From NCBI GenBank assembly GCA_964642855.1, contig CAZXSK010000088.1:1-12606 (forward strand): 12,606 bases of DNA. The letters run 5' to 3'. This document shows, one piece after another, positions 1 to 6,388 of this stretch. Within the stretch, counting starts at the first letter, position 1; each line of letters begins with the position of its first letter. The position numbers were made by a program, and so were the translations under genes. This stretch comes from CAZXSK01 sp964642855. Its GTDB lineage: Bacteria; Planctomycetota; Phycisphaerae; SM23-33. The notes beneath the pieces are model-generated. The model was given only the letters and a program-made list of their open reading frames with translations. It searched no databases and was not told where the DNA came from.

Positions 1-64
1 GTCGTGGGCAGCCGACGTCCGGCACCCGCGGCCTTGGGCAAGACGCCCCGCTGAACGACGTCCT

Positions 65-856
65 TCAGACCACCCAGCGCAGGATCTGGACGACGATCAG
101 CACGCCGACCATCGCGATCAGCGCCAGGCCGATCTTGCGGAGCTGGTGCGAATGGCTGTCCAGCGTGTCGACCAGGTCGGTGTTCGCGCTGGAGAGATGA
201 TCCCGCACCTGCTCCATGAACTCCACGTGCGAGGCGCTGTTGCGGTTGGCTGCCTCCAGCGTCTCCTGGAGCTTGCCCAGCGTCTGGGCGACGCGGTGCG
301 ACGTCTCCTGGCCGTCGGAGAGTTGGTTCTGGATCCCCTGCAGCAGGTCGCTCTGCTTCTTCGACTCGCTGGACAGATCCCGCAGCGACTCGGTGAGCTC
401 GTCCGACGAGCCGCCCAGATCCAGCCGGGCGATCGCGTCGGCGATGCGCTGGGGAAGCTGCTCCTGGCGGTCGAGCGTGTCGGACAGGTGCGTCAGGCAG
501 TCGGACAGATCGTGCAGCTGGCTGTCGCGGTCCTCCGCCTCGTGAGGACGATACGCCTCGAGGTCGATCGGTCTGCGGGCCGACGGCACGGCCGATTCCG
601 GGTCGGCCTGGCGGACCTGCGTTTCCACCTGCTCGGGTCGGTCGAGGTCCACCGCGGCGTCGGCGTCGGGCTGATCGGGCGGGGTGGGCACGAGCTCGCC
701 GTCGCTGTTCTCGGGCGATTCGTCGGGCGCCTCGTCCCGGAACGACACGGGCGGTTCGCTGACCGGCTCGGCCTCGGGGGAGCAGGCCTGCTTGCAGGCT
801 TCCTTGAAGTTCGTGAGTTTCTCGCTGATCTTGTCCCAGATGCTTCCACCGGCCAT
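65..856 (-). CDS. Coiled-coil protein with C-terminal membrane anchor, function unknown
   Basis: I do not recognise a named family. The protein is 263 aa from an ATG at 856, chosen because GGGAG lies 7 nt upstream and the longer reading frame beyond it runs antisense into btuF. Residues 1-25 are a short amphipathic start, about 26-110 are acidic and rich in Pro/Asp/Glu (a likely disordered linker), and about 112-240 are Leu/Gln/Ser-rich with heptad-like spacing, suggesting coiled coil. Residues 242-259 form one hydrophobic segment followed by a very short tail ending RWVV. With no N-terminal signal peptide this suggests a tail-anchored topology, with a long cytoplasmic domain and the C-terminus in the membrane. 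Such a design suits a scaffold or a structural or chemoreceptor-like helper, but nothing in the sequence identifies a partner. It is divergently transcribed from the B12-type transporter. Confidence 0.75.
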   Translation of the reverse strand: MAGGSIWDKISEKLTNFKEACKQACSPEAEPVSEPPVSFRDEAPDESPENSDGELVPTPPDQPDADAAVDLDRPEQVETQVRQADPESAVPSARRPIDLEAYRPHEAEDRDSQLHDLSDCLTHLSDTLDRQEQLPQRIADAIARLDLGGSSDELTESLRDLSSESKKQSDLLQGIQNQLSDGQETSHRVAQTLGKLQETLEAANRNSASHVEFMEQVRDHLSSANTDLVDTLDSHSHQLRKIGLALIAMVGVLIVVQILRWVV

Positions 857-888
857 GCTGCCACTCCCGGGCGACGGTTCCGCCCTGC

Positions 889-917
889 TTGACACGTCCT
901 CCGCTGCGGCATACCAT
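889..917 (+). promoter_or_regulatory. Candidate sigma70 promoter for the btuF-like operon
   Basis: A perfect TTGACA (889-894), a 17-nt spacer and TACCAT (912-917, 4/6) predict a start near 924, 38 nt before the btuF ATG. The leader is far too short for a cobalamin riboswitch and no B12-box is visible, so B12 control by riboswitch is not supported here. Confidence 0.5.
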
Positions 918-933
918 CGCGCAACGAGCTTCC

Positions 934-962
934 ATTCTATAGGATAAGTCGGAGTCTGGCGA
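934..962 (-). promoter_or_regulatory. Candidate sigma70 promoter for the coiled-coil gene
   Basis: On the minus strand TCGCCA (957-962, 4/6 to the -35 consensus), a 17-nt spacer and TAGAAT (934-939, 5/6 to the -10 consensus) would start RNA near 927, giving a leader of about 70 nt before the ATG at 856. It interlocks with the plus-strand promoter of btuF. Found by eye only. Confidence 0.35.
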
Positions 963-1831
963 TGAGAAGATGCATTCTTTCCTGCGCGGTGGCCGTGGTT
1001 TGCGCGGCTGGGTGCAGCGGCCGGGCCCCGACTTCCGACGCCGATTCCCCCCGCATCGTCAGCCATTCTCCCGCGCTGACGCAGATCCTCTTCGACCTCG
1101 GCCTCGGCGGCCACGTGGTGGGCGTAACCGCTCACTGCCAGCTTCCCGAGGGCGTCGAACGTCCCGTCGTCGGCGACATTCAGCCATCGGCGGAGAAGGT
1201 CCTGGCCGCGCGGCCGGACGTGCTGCTGATCCAGCAGAACCCCGACGCCTTCGCAACGGTGCGCGAGTTGATGCCCGACCTGCGCATCGAGCATTTCGAG
1301 ATCGAGACGCTCTCCGAGGTTGCGTCAGCCATCCGGCGGGTGGGCGAAATCGCCGGCAGGGCTGAGCTTGGGCGGACCCGCAGCGAGCGGTTCCTGGGCA
1401 GACTGGCCGCGATCCGCCAGGCCGTCGCCGGGCGCGATCGGCCGCGCGTGCTGGTGCTGGTGGGCATGAGCACGGGCGGATCGGGGACGTTTCTCGACGA
1501 GATGATCGAGACGGCAGGGGGTGCCAATGCAGCGGCCGAGCCGGTCGGCGAATGGCGCGGCGTGAATGGCTGGAAGACGCTGAGCCCGGAGAAGGTTCTT
1601 GCAGCCCGTCCGGACGTGCTGGTGGTGCAGGCCCCGGCCGATCGGCGCGACGAGGTGCTTTCGACCTGGCGCGAGGTGGGTCTTCCGGCCGCCCGGGCCG
1701 GTCGCGTGGTGTTGTATCCGGATCGCGGACTGACGATTCCGTCGTCGCGGTCGGCCGATCATGCCGCCCGGCTGGCTGAGATTCTGCATCCCGATGCGGC
1801 GGCTGGCATCGGTGGTGGGGGTTCGTCGTGA
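962..1831 (+). CDS. BtuF-like ABC importer substrate-binding lipoprotein (B12 / Fe-siderophore class)
   Basis: This is the periplasmic binding protein of a class II importer, 289 aa. The start ATG has GGAG 7 nt upstream. Residues 1-17 form a lipoprotein signal peptide ending Ala-Ala-Gly before Cys18, the likely lipidated residue. From about 30 the fold is of the helical-backbone metal-receptor type seen in BtuF: PRIVSHSPALTQ at 30-41 resembles the SPANTE strand of E. coli BtuF, followed by GVTAHCQLPEG and GDIQPS in the N-lobe and a C-lobe from about 160. The string EKVLAARPDVL appears twice (78-88 and 210-220), one copy per lobe, reflecting the pseudo-symmetry of these proteins. It overlaps the permease start by 4 nt (GTGA), so the three subunits are co-translated. 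Family membership is clear. Substrate could be cobalamin, another corrinoid, heme or a ferric siderophore, because no specificity residue can be read by eye. Confidence 0.9.
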   Translation: MRRCILSCAVAVVCAAGCSGRAPTSDADSPRIVSHSPALTQILFDLGLGGHVVGVTAHCQLPEGVERPVVGDIQPSAEKVLAARPDVLLIQQNPDAFATVRELMPDLRIEHFEIETLSEVASAIRRVGEIAGRAELGRTRSERFLGRLAAIRQAVAGRDRPRVLVLVGMSTGGSGTFLDEMIETAGGANAAAEPVGEWRGVNGWKTLSPEKVLAARPDVLVVQAPADRRDEVLSTWREVGLPAARAGRVVLYPDRGLTIPSSRSADHAARLAEILHPDAAAGIGGGGSS

Positions 1832-2841
1832 CTGCGCGGCAGGCATGGCGTCGGCGGGCGCCCGGGCGCGGGGAGCTGGCGGTGACGCTGGCAGCGGGGG
1901 TGCTTGTGCTGCTGGCCGTGGCGGGGGTGTGTTCGCTGATCGGTGACGTGGAGCTCACGGGCGGGGTGTGGCGGCTTCGTCTGTACCGCCTGGCCGTCGC
2001 TGCGCTGGCGGGGGGCGGGCTTGCGGTGGGAGGCATGGCGTTGCAGGGCCTGCTCCGCAACCCGCTGGCCGAGCCGTACGTGCTGGGGATCTCCAGCGGC
2101 GCGGGCGTGGGCGTGCTGGCGGGGTTTGCGCTGGCCGACGCGGGCATCGTGGCGGCGTGGCTGACCACGCCGATGTTGGCGCTGGCCGGTGCGCTGGCGA
2201 CGTGTGCGGTGGTGTACCTGGTCGCCCAGCGGGCCGGGCGGCTGGACCCGTACGCGCTGCTGCTTTCGGGCGTGATCGCCAACGCCTTCAACGGTGCGAT
2301 CATGCTGGCGCTGTTCCTGTACGTTCCGCCGCGGACGATTCCGAACTTTGCGTACTGGGCGATGGGTCGCGTTTCGCCATTGATGCCGCTGACGAGCCCG
2401 GCGATGTTCGGCGTGTGCGCGGCCGTGGTGGTGATCGGGGCTGCGGTGCTGTTGGTTCGCGGGGCGGCGATGAACGCGCTGAGCCTGGGCGACGACGTGG
2501 CAGCCAGCACGGGCGTTGCGGTGGGGCGGCTTCGCGTGGAGACGTTCGTGGTGGTGGCGGCGATGACGGCTGCTGCGGTGGCGATTTCCGGTCCGATCGG
2601 GTTTGTCGGCCTGATCGTCCCGCACACGATTCGCCTGGTGGTGGGTCCCGACCATCGCCGGCTGGCGCTTTGCAGCGTGATTGCGGGCGCGGCGTTTCTG
2701 ATGCTCGCCGACACCGCCTGCCGGAAGCTGGGCGGCTGGTTCCGCTCGGGCGATCTGCCGGTGGGGATCGTGACGGCGGTTCTGGGCGGGCCGTTCTTCC
2801 TGGTGCTGTTGCGCCGGACATTCCGCGGAGGCGACCGATGA
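1828..2841 (+). CDS. FecCD/BtuC-family ABC importer permease
   Basis: This is the inner-membrane subunit of the importer, 337 aa, expected to dimerise and carry corrinoid or iron chelate through the membrane. It starts with GTG at 1828, sharing the GTGA overlap with the upstream gene, with GGTGGGGG just upstream. Motifs match the family: RNPLAEPYVLGISSGAGVG at 77-95, the cytoplasmic coupling segment ISGPIGFVGLIVPHTIR at 253-269 that contacts the ATPase, and LPVGIVTAVLGGPFF at 310-324 near the C-terminus. About nine to ten hydrophobic segments are visible, and the length is normal for BtuC/FecD. The stop overlaps the ATPase start as ATGA. The family is certain. BtuC versus siderophore permease cannot be separated by eye. 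Confidence 0.93.
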   Translation: MTARQAWRRRAPGRGELAVTLAAGVLVLLAVAGVCSLIGDVELTGGVWRLRLYRLAVAALAGGGLAVGGMALQGLLRNPLAEPYVLGISSGAGVGVLAGFALADAGIVAAWLTTPMLALAGALATCAVVYLVAQRAGRLDPYALLLSGVIANAFNGAIMLALFLYVPPRTIPNFAYWAMGRVSPLMPLTSPAMFGVCAAVVVIGAAVLLVRGAAMNALSLGDDVAASTGVAVGRLRVETFVVVAAMTAAAVAISGPIGFVGLIVPHTIRLVVGPDHRRLALCSVIAGAAFLMLADTACRKLGGWFRSGDLPVGIVTAVLGGPFFLVLLRRTFRGGDR

Positions 2842-3623
2842 GCGACGCGCCGATTCTTCAGGCACGCGGGCTTCGGTTTGCCTACCCCGGCGGGGCGGAG
2901 GTGCTGGGCGGTGTGGATTTCACCGCCCGCGCGGGCGAGCTGCAGTGCGTGCTGGGGCCCAACGGCTCGGGCAAGACCACGTTGCTGCGGTGCCTGCTGG
3001 GCAGGCTTCGTCCGTCGGCGGGAACGATCGACCTGGCCGGGAGACCCCTGGCGGCCTGCAGCGCCCGCCAGCTCGCCCGGCAGGTGGGGTACGTGCCGCA
3101 GTTTCCGACGTCGGCGTTCGCTTTCACCGCCCGGGAGGTGGTGCTGATGGCCCGCCTGGCCCACACCGGCCCGATGGGTCTGGCCGGCGAGCACGATCGC
3201 AGCGTGGCTGACGAGGCGCTGCGGATGACCGATTCGCTGTCGCTGGCGTCGCGGACCTTGGAGGAGCTCTCCGGCGGCGAGGCCCAACGGGTGATGATCG
3301 CCCGGGCCCTGGCCCAGCAGCCGGTGGTGGTGCTCCTGGACGAGCCCACCAGCCATCTGGACCTTCGCAACCAGTTGCGGATTTACCAGATGATGCGGCG
3401 CGTGGCGCACGACTGGCCGATGGCGGTGGTCTGTGTGAGTCACGATGTCAACCTCGCGGGGCGTTTCGCCGACCGGCTGGTGGTGATGAAGGACGGTGCG
3501 GTTCTCGCGGCCGGCTCGCCGGGGGAGGTCATCGACGGGCCGACGCTCTCGCGGGCCTATGATGTTGAAATCGAGTTGATTCCCGTGGAGGGCCAGTCCA
3601 CGCCGATTGCCCGGGCGAAGTAG
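2838..3623 (+). CDS. BtuD/FecE-type ABC importer ATPase
   Basis: This is the ATP-hydrolysing subunit that powers the importer, 261 aa. The ATG at 2838 has an exact GGAGG 6 nt upstream and overlaps the permease stop. All catalytic motifs are intact: Walker A GPNGSGKTT at 40-48, Q-loop Gln88 in VGYVPQ, ABC signature LSGGE at 144-148, Walker B VVLLDEP with Asp168/Glu169, D-loop SHLD and switch His202 in VSHD. The signature-to-Walker B spacing and the C-terminal segment ending VEIELIP are typical of iron-chelate/B12 ATPases. With the two genes before it this gives a complete binding protein-permease-ATPase set, missing only an outer-membrane TonB receptor, which is not in the window. Confidence 0.93.
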   Translation: MSDAPILQARGLRFAYPGGAEVLGGVDFTARAGELQCVLGPNGSGKTTLLRCLLGRLRPSAGTIDLAGRPLAACSARQLARQVGYVPQFPTSAFAFTAREVVLMARLAHTGPMGLAGEHDRSVADEALRMTDSLSLASRTLEELSGGEAQRVMIARALAQQPVVVLLDEPTSHLDLRNQLRIYQMMRRVAHDWPMAVVCVSHDVNLAGRFADRLVVMKDGAVLAAGSPGEVIDGPTLSRAYDVEIELIPVEGQSTPIARAK

Positions 3624-3635
3624 CCCGGTCGATGC

Positions 3636-3664
3636 TTGGAACGCGGGCCCGGCTGCACTAGACT
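3636..3664 (+). promoter_or_regulatory. Candidate internal promoter for ribF
   Basis: TTGGAA (3636-3641, 4/6), a 17-nt spacer and TAGACT (3659-3664, 4/6) lie in the 51-nt gap after the ATPase gene. The predicted start near 3671 leaves only about 4 nt before the ribF ATG at 3675, so the transcript would be almost leaderless, in keeping with the lack of a good Shine-Dalgarno sequence there. Confidence 0.4.
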
Positions 3665-3674
3665 GCCGAGATTC

Positions 3675-4622
3675 ATGCAACCTGCAAGTGACGATCGCAT
3701 TTACAACCTGGACGACGCGCCCGACGCCCTTCACGGCTGCGTGCTGACGGTGGGCAATTTCGACGGCGTGCATCTTGGGCATCGCAAGATTCTCGACACC
3801 TGTCGCGACTTCGCCGACGTGGACGCCTCGCCGGTGGTCGCGCTGACGTTCGACCCGCCGCCGGACCTGGTGCTTCGTCCGGACGACGTGCCCCAGCGGA
3901 TCGATCCGCCGGCCGTGAAGTACCGTCGCCTGCTGGAGGCCGGGGCCGATGCCGTCGTCGTCGCCGAGGCCGATGAAGAGCTTTTGGCGATGGCGCCGGA
4001 GGAGTTTGTCGACCTGGTGCTGGTTCGGCACTTCCGGCCGGTGCACATTGTGGAGGGCAGGAATTTCTACTTCGGGCTGCAGCGTAGCGGGAACATCCAG
4101 ACACTCCGCGAGGCGGGTGCGTCGCGCGGGTTCGTGGTGCACGTTGCCGAGCCGGTTCGCAAGAGCATTCGCGACGAGACGCGTCGCGTTTCCAGCACGC
4201 TGGTGCGTGTGCTCGTCCAGGCCGGGCGGATGAGCGAAGCGTGTTGCTGTCTCGGCCGGCCTTTCGCGCTGTACGGAAAGGTGATTCCCGGCGCGGGGCA
4301 CGGGCGGGTGCTGGAGTTCCCCACCGCCAACATCGACCCGACCGACCAGGTCCTGCCGCTGGACGGTGTCTACGCCGGCCGGGCCGTTCTCGGCGAGGAA
4401 ACCTTTCCCGCCGCCGTGAGCATCGGTACAAAGCCCACGCTCGGTCCGTCCGATAGAACCATCGAAGCGTACCTCATCGGCGGCCGGGGCGATTACTACG
4501 GCCGGTCGATGGAGTTGGACCTCCTCGAACGCCTTCGCGATCAGCAGCGGTTCGACGGCATCGAGGACCTCAAGGAAGCCATTGCCCGGGATGTCCAGCG
4601 TGTCCGAGAGCTCAACCCGTAG
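3675..4622 (+). CDS. ribF: Bifunctional riboflavin kinase / FAD synthetase
   Basis: This cytoplasmic enzyme phosphorylates riboflavin to FMN and adenylates FMN to FAD. At 315 aa it has normal length. The ATG at 3675 is preferred over an in-frame TTG at 3636, which would add 13 uncharacteristic residues and lies inside the candidate -35 box. The N-terminal adenylyltransferase domain shows GNFDGVHLGH at 27-36 and VSSTLVR at 172-178, the variant of the usual SST-R motif. The C-terminal kinase domain has LGRP at 193-196, FPTANI at 215-220 (the PTAN flavin/Mg-ATP motif), GVYA at 231-234, and Glu264 in the position of the catalytic base. The usual Gly before FPTAN is Glu here. It lies 51 nt after the importer ATPase and overlaps nrnA by 32 nt. 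FMN is the precursor of the lower ligand of B12 in the BluB route, a possible but unproven reason for the neighbourhood. Confidence 0.95.
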   Translation: MQPASDDRIYNLDDAPDALHGCVLTVGNFDGVHLGHRKILDTCRDFADVDASPVVALTFDPPPDLVLRPDDVPQRIDPPAVKYRRLLEAGADAVVVAEADEELLAMAPEEFVDLVLVRHFRPVHIVEGRNFYFGLQRSGNIQTLREAGASRGFVVHVAEPVRKSIRDETRRVSSTLVRVLVQAGRMSEACCCLGRPFALYGKVIPGAGHGRVLEFPTANIDPTDQVLPLDGVYAGRAVLGEETFPAAVSIGTKPTLGPSDRTIEAYLIGGRGDYYGRSMELDLLERLRDQQRFDGIEDLKEAIARDVQRVRELNP

Positions 4623-5592
4623 TCGCCAGGCTGTCATCGATCGTCTCCACAGGGCCCGCAGTTTCGTGGTCTGTACGCACGTGCATCCCGACGGCGACGG
4701 GCTGGGCTCGATGCTTGCCCTCGCCGGGGCAGGTCGCGCCGCAGGTCGCGAAACCCATACGTTCGTCGCCGATGAAATTCCGCGACGGTACGAGTCGCTG
4801 TTCGGCCGGCGGCCGCACGACGGGTCGGACCTCCAACGTCTGGCCGATTCGTGCGACGCGGTCGTGATTGTCGATACGGCCTCGCGCCAGCAACTGGCCG
4901 GGCTGGAATATGCCCTCGATCACTGCCGCAGCAAACTCGTGGTCATCGACCACCACGCCACGGCCGAACCGCTCGCCGACGCCCAATGGGTGGACCCTTC
5001 CGCCGCCGCTGCCGGTGTGATGGTCGGCGAACTGATCGATGAACTCGACTGGCCGATGTCCACCGAAATCGCTGAACACCTCGCCACGGCCGTGCTTTCC
5101 GATACCGGCTGGCTTCGCTTCTCCAGCACCGACGGCCGCTGCCTCCGCCAGGTGGCCTCGTGGGTCGACCGCGGCGTGTCGCCCGACGTCCTCTACGCCC
5201 GCATGTTCCAGCAGGACCGCATCGAACGCCTCAAGCTTCTGCAGCGCGTCCTGGCGAGCCTCGAACTCCGCTGCGACGGCCGGCTTGCCGTCATGAGCCT
5301 CCGCACCCAAGACTTCGCCGAAACCGGTGCGGGCATGGACGAAACCGAGAATCTCATCAACGAGTCGCTCCGCCTGGCCACCGTCCAGGCCGCCTTGCTG
5401 CTGGTCGAGACGCCCGAGTACATCCGCGTGAGCCTCCGCAGCCGGGGCGGGGTCGACGTTTCGCAGATCGCCCGAAACTTCGGCGGCGGGGGACATGTCC
5501 GAGCGGCCGGCCTGAAGGTCGACGCCCCCCTCGAGGATCTCCGCTCGCGACTCGTCGACGCCTTCGCCGAAGCCTTCCAGGCGTCCTGCTGA
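4591..5592 (+). CDS. nrnA: DHH/DHHA1 phosphoesterase, NrnA-type nanoRNase / pAp phosphatase
   Basis: Members of this family degrade 2-5 nt RNA oligomers from the 5' end and/or remove the 3' phosphate of pAp (3'-phosphoadenosine 5'-phosphate). The protein is 333 aa from ATG 4591, preferred over an in-frame TTG at 4582. The Shine-Dalgarno-like AAGGAAG is 12 nt away, so the start is not certain. Metal-binding motifs are complete: HVHPDGDGLGS at 30-40 (Asp34, Asp36), Asp95 in VVIVDTA, the DHH triad 120-122, and Asp171 in SDTGWLRFSST. The C-terminal DHHA1 domain carries GGVDVSQIARNFGGGGH (286-302) followed by AAG at 305-307, the substrate-binding motif. The 32-nt overlap with ribF implies translational coupling. 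In many bacteria nrnA and ribF sit together in the nusA-infB-rbfA-truB region. Here they are next to each other but detached from it. Confidence 0.92.
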   Translation: MSSVSESSTRSRQAVIDRLHRARSFVVCTHVHPDGDGLGSMLALAGAGRAAGRETHTFVADEIPRRYESLFGRRPHDGSDLQRLADSCDAVVIVDTASRQQLAGLEYALDHCRSKLVVIDHHATAEPLADAQWVDPSAAAAGVMVGELIDELDWPMSTEIAEHLATAVLSDTGWLRFSSTDGRCLRQVASWVDRGVSPDVLYARMFQQDRIERLKLLQRVLASLELRCDGRLAVMSLRTQDFAETGAGMDETENLINESLRLATVQAALLLVETPEYIRVSLRSRGGVDVSQIARNFGGGGHVRAAGLKVDAPLEDLRSRLVDAFAEAFQASC

Positions 5593-5701
5593 TTCCGCAT
5601 CCGCAGCCTTCGCCATCGCCATTTCCAGCGTCCGCAAACCGCGTTCGAGCGATAACTCTCTCGCAGGCATCGCCTTGCCGACATATCCGCCCGGCGCGAT
5701 G

Positions 5702-5790
5702 CGTTCAGGGCCGGCAAGCGTCGGCATCGGCGGGCAATGGCGGGCAGGAATCGGCCCCGGCCGTTCACAGCCGGCAAGCGTTGGCAAGGG
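5702..5790. repeat. Two imperfect 29-bp copies offset by 60 bp
   Basis: 5702-5730 and 5762-5790 begin CGTTCA and share GCCGGCAAGCGT. By eye they agree at about 24 of 29 positions. Further GCCGGCAAG and GGGCA words lie between and after them (for example 5790-5799). The spacing is too loose and the copies too few for a CRISPR array. Confidence 0.55.
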
Positions 5791-5887
5791 CCGGCAAGAA
5801 CGGTACCGGTTCGTGCAGGATTCCCCCAAACACGGTCGACGTCCAAAGGAACTCGTTCGATCACTGCGCGGGACATGCGTCCGACGC

Positions 5888-5912
5888 CCGGGACACTCGC
5901 TCGACGTCCCGG
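5888..5912. repeat. Hairpin, 7-bp stem with 11-nt loop
   Basis: CCGGGAC (5888-5894) pairs with GTCCCGG (5906-5912). A related GGGACATGCGTCCGACG word just upstream (from about 5872) resembles the GGGACACTCGCTCGACG stretch here, so the block looks like a diverged direct duplication. Confidence 0.45.
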
Positions 5913-5921
5913 CAACGCTCT

Positions 5922-5942
5922 CCCACCGATGCAATCGGTGGG
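5922..5942. repeat. REP-like palindrome, 9-bp perfect stem
   Basis: CCCACCGAT (5922-5930) and ATCGGTGGG (5934-5942) are perfect inverted copies around a GCA loop. No T-run follows on either strand, so a canonical intrinsic terminator is unlikely. The short, GC-capped form resembles repetitive extragenic palindromes linked to Y1-type (RAYT) transposases. That link is inference because only one copy is visible. Confidence 0.5.
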
Positions 5943-5987
5943 CTTGGGTCCGTTCGGTGCGTGTGTACTTCGGGCCGGTGTCTCTCT

Positions 5988-6007
5988 ATTCGATTGTCAA
6001 AGAACTT
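5988..6007 (-). promoter_or_regulatory. boxA-like antitermination element (rRNA-leader type)
   Basis: Read on the minus strand, AGTTCTTTGACAATCGAAT matches the boxA element of bacterial rRNA leaders: 10 of 13 positions to E. coli TGCTCTTTAACAA, and closer to the TGTTCTTTGAAAA form known upstream of rRNA in other phyla. NusB/NusE(S10) bind boxA in nascent RNA. No rRNA gene follows downstream (towards 5593). Confidence 0.5.
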
Positions 6008-6048
6008 GTGGGGTCCGCTGGCGGGTGTTCATTCCCGGAGCACGACCC

Positions 6049-6065
6049 AGGGCGCATAGCGCCCT
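6049..6065. repeat. Perfect 7-bp hairpin with 3-nt loop, upstream of boxA on the minus strand
   Basis: AGGGCGC (6049-6055) and GCGCCCT (6059-6065) flank ATA. On the minus strand it lies about 40 nt before the boxA-like element, the same order as boxB-boxA in E. coli rrn leaders. A weak minus-strand promoter (TCGACA at 6093-6098, 18-nt spacer, TAAAGG at 6069-6074) sits in front of it. Confidence 0.4.
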
Positions 6066-6187
6066 CTACCTTTACCCCCCGCGCCCCACAAATGTCGAAG
6101 CAGAACGTTCCGCAAAACGCGCCCGGTTTTCGGCAACGCGCTGGCTGGCGGGGGAGTTAGACGAATCCGATTTCTGCGCGAGGGCTG

Positions 6188-6235
6188 GGGGTTCCCCGGA
6201 GCCGCCGGCGCGCGCAACCGGCTCCGGAAAACCCC
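6188..6235 (-). repeat. Long hairpin, 17-bp stem, G-U pairs only on the minus strand
   Basis: Arms 6188-6204 and 6219-6235 pair over 17 positions with a 14-nt loop. Two adjacent positions are non-complementary as DNA. They become G-U wobble pairs in RNA made from the minus strand and C-A mismatches in plus-strand RNA. No T-run follows, so a plain terminator is not favoured. Confidence 0.5.
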
Positions 6236-6349
6236 TGGCCGCGGATAGCGCGAACGCCACGAATGAGAAGCAGGCACCAGGCCGGGCCGGCGGGGATGTC
6301 CATCGGCCGATGGGCGGCCTCCGTTCGCTCGCCCGCGCCCGCACCGTTT

Positions 6350-6388
6350 GCCAGCCAGTGGCAGTTGGAGTCAGTATACCTGGCTGGC
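6350..6388. repeat. Perfect 9-bp inverted repeat with 21-nt spacer
   Basis: GCCAGCCAG (6350-6358) and CTGGCTGGC (6380-6388) are exact inverted copies. A second small inverted repeat (TGCCA/TGGCA, 6349-6363) is nested over the left arm, so alternative folds are possible. It lies 45 nt beyond the stop of the minus-strand membrane gene and could help end that transcript, but no T-run is present. Confidence 0.4.

Noticed and set aside
1..54. Possible C-terminus of a gene entering from the left (plus frame 1, ending TGA at 52-54)
   Set aside because: Only 17 codons are visible, with no recognisable motif.
857..961. Cobalamin riboswitch before the btuF-like gene
   Set aside because: Only 105 bp are available, the predicted leader is 38 nt, and no B12-box is visible.
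3636..3674. TTG start extending RibF by 13 residues
   Set aside because: The added residues do not resemble RibF N-termini, and the TTG lies in the candidate -35 box.
4582..4590. TTG start extending NrnA by three residues
   Set aside because: The Shine-Dalgarno-like AAGGAAG would be only 3 nt away, and ATG 4591 is the better codon.
1059..4637. Very long minus-strand open frame opposite the importer and ribF
   Set aside because: It is antisense to three or four unmistakable genes. Its Arg/Pro/His-rich translation is the usual shadow of GC-rich codon use.
4612..5934. Minus-strand frame opposite nrnA running from the boxA region
   Set aside because: It mostly mirrors nrnA codons and no domain is recognisable.
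5593..5990. 16S/23S/5S rRNA downstream of the boxA element, or a CRISPR array
   Set aside because: No conserved rRNA start or internal words were found. The repeats are two diverged copies without regular spacers.
6188..6235. Intrinsic terminator
   Set aside because: The stem is strong but there is no T-run on either strand.
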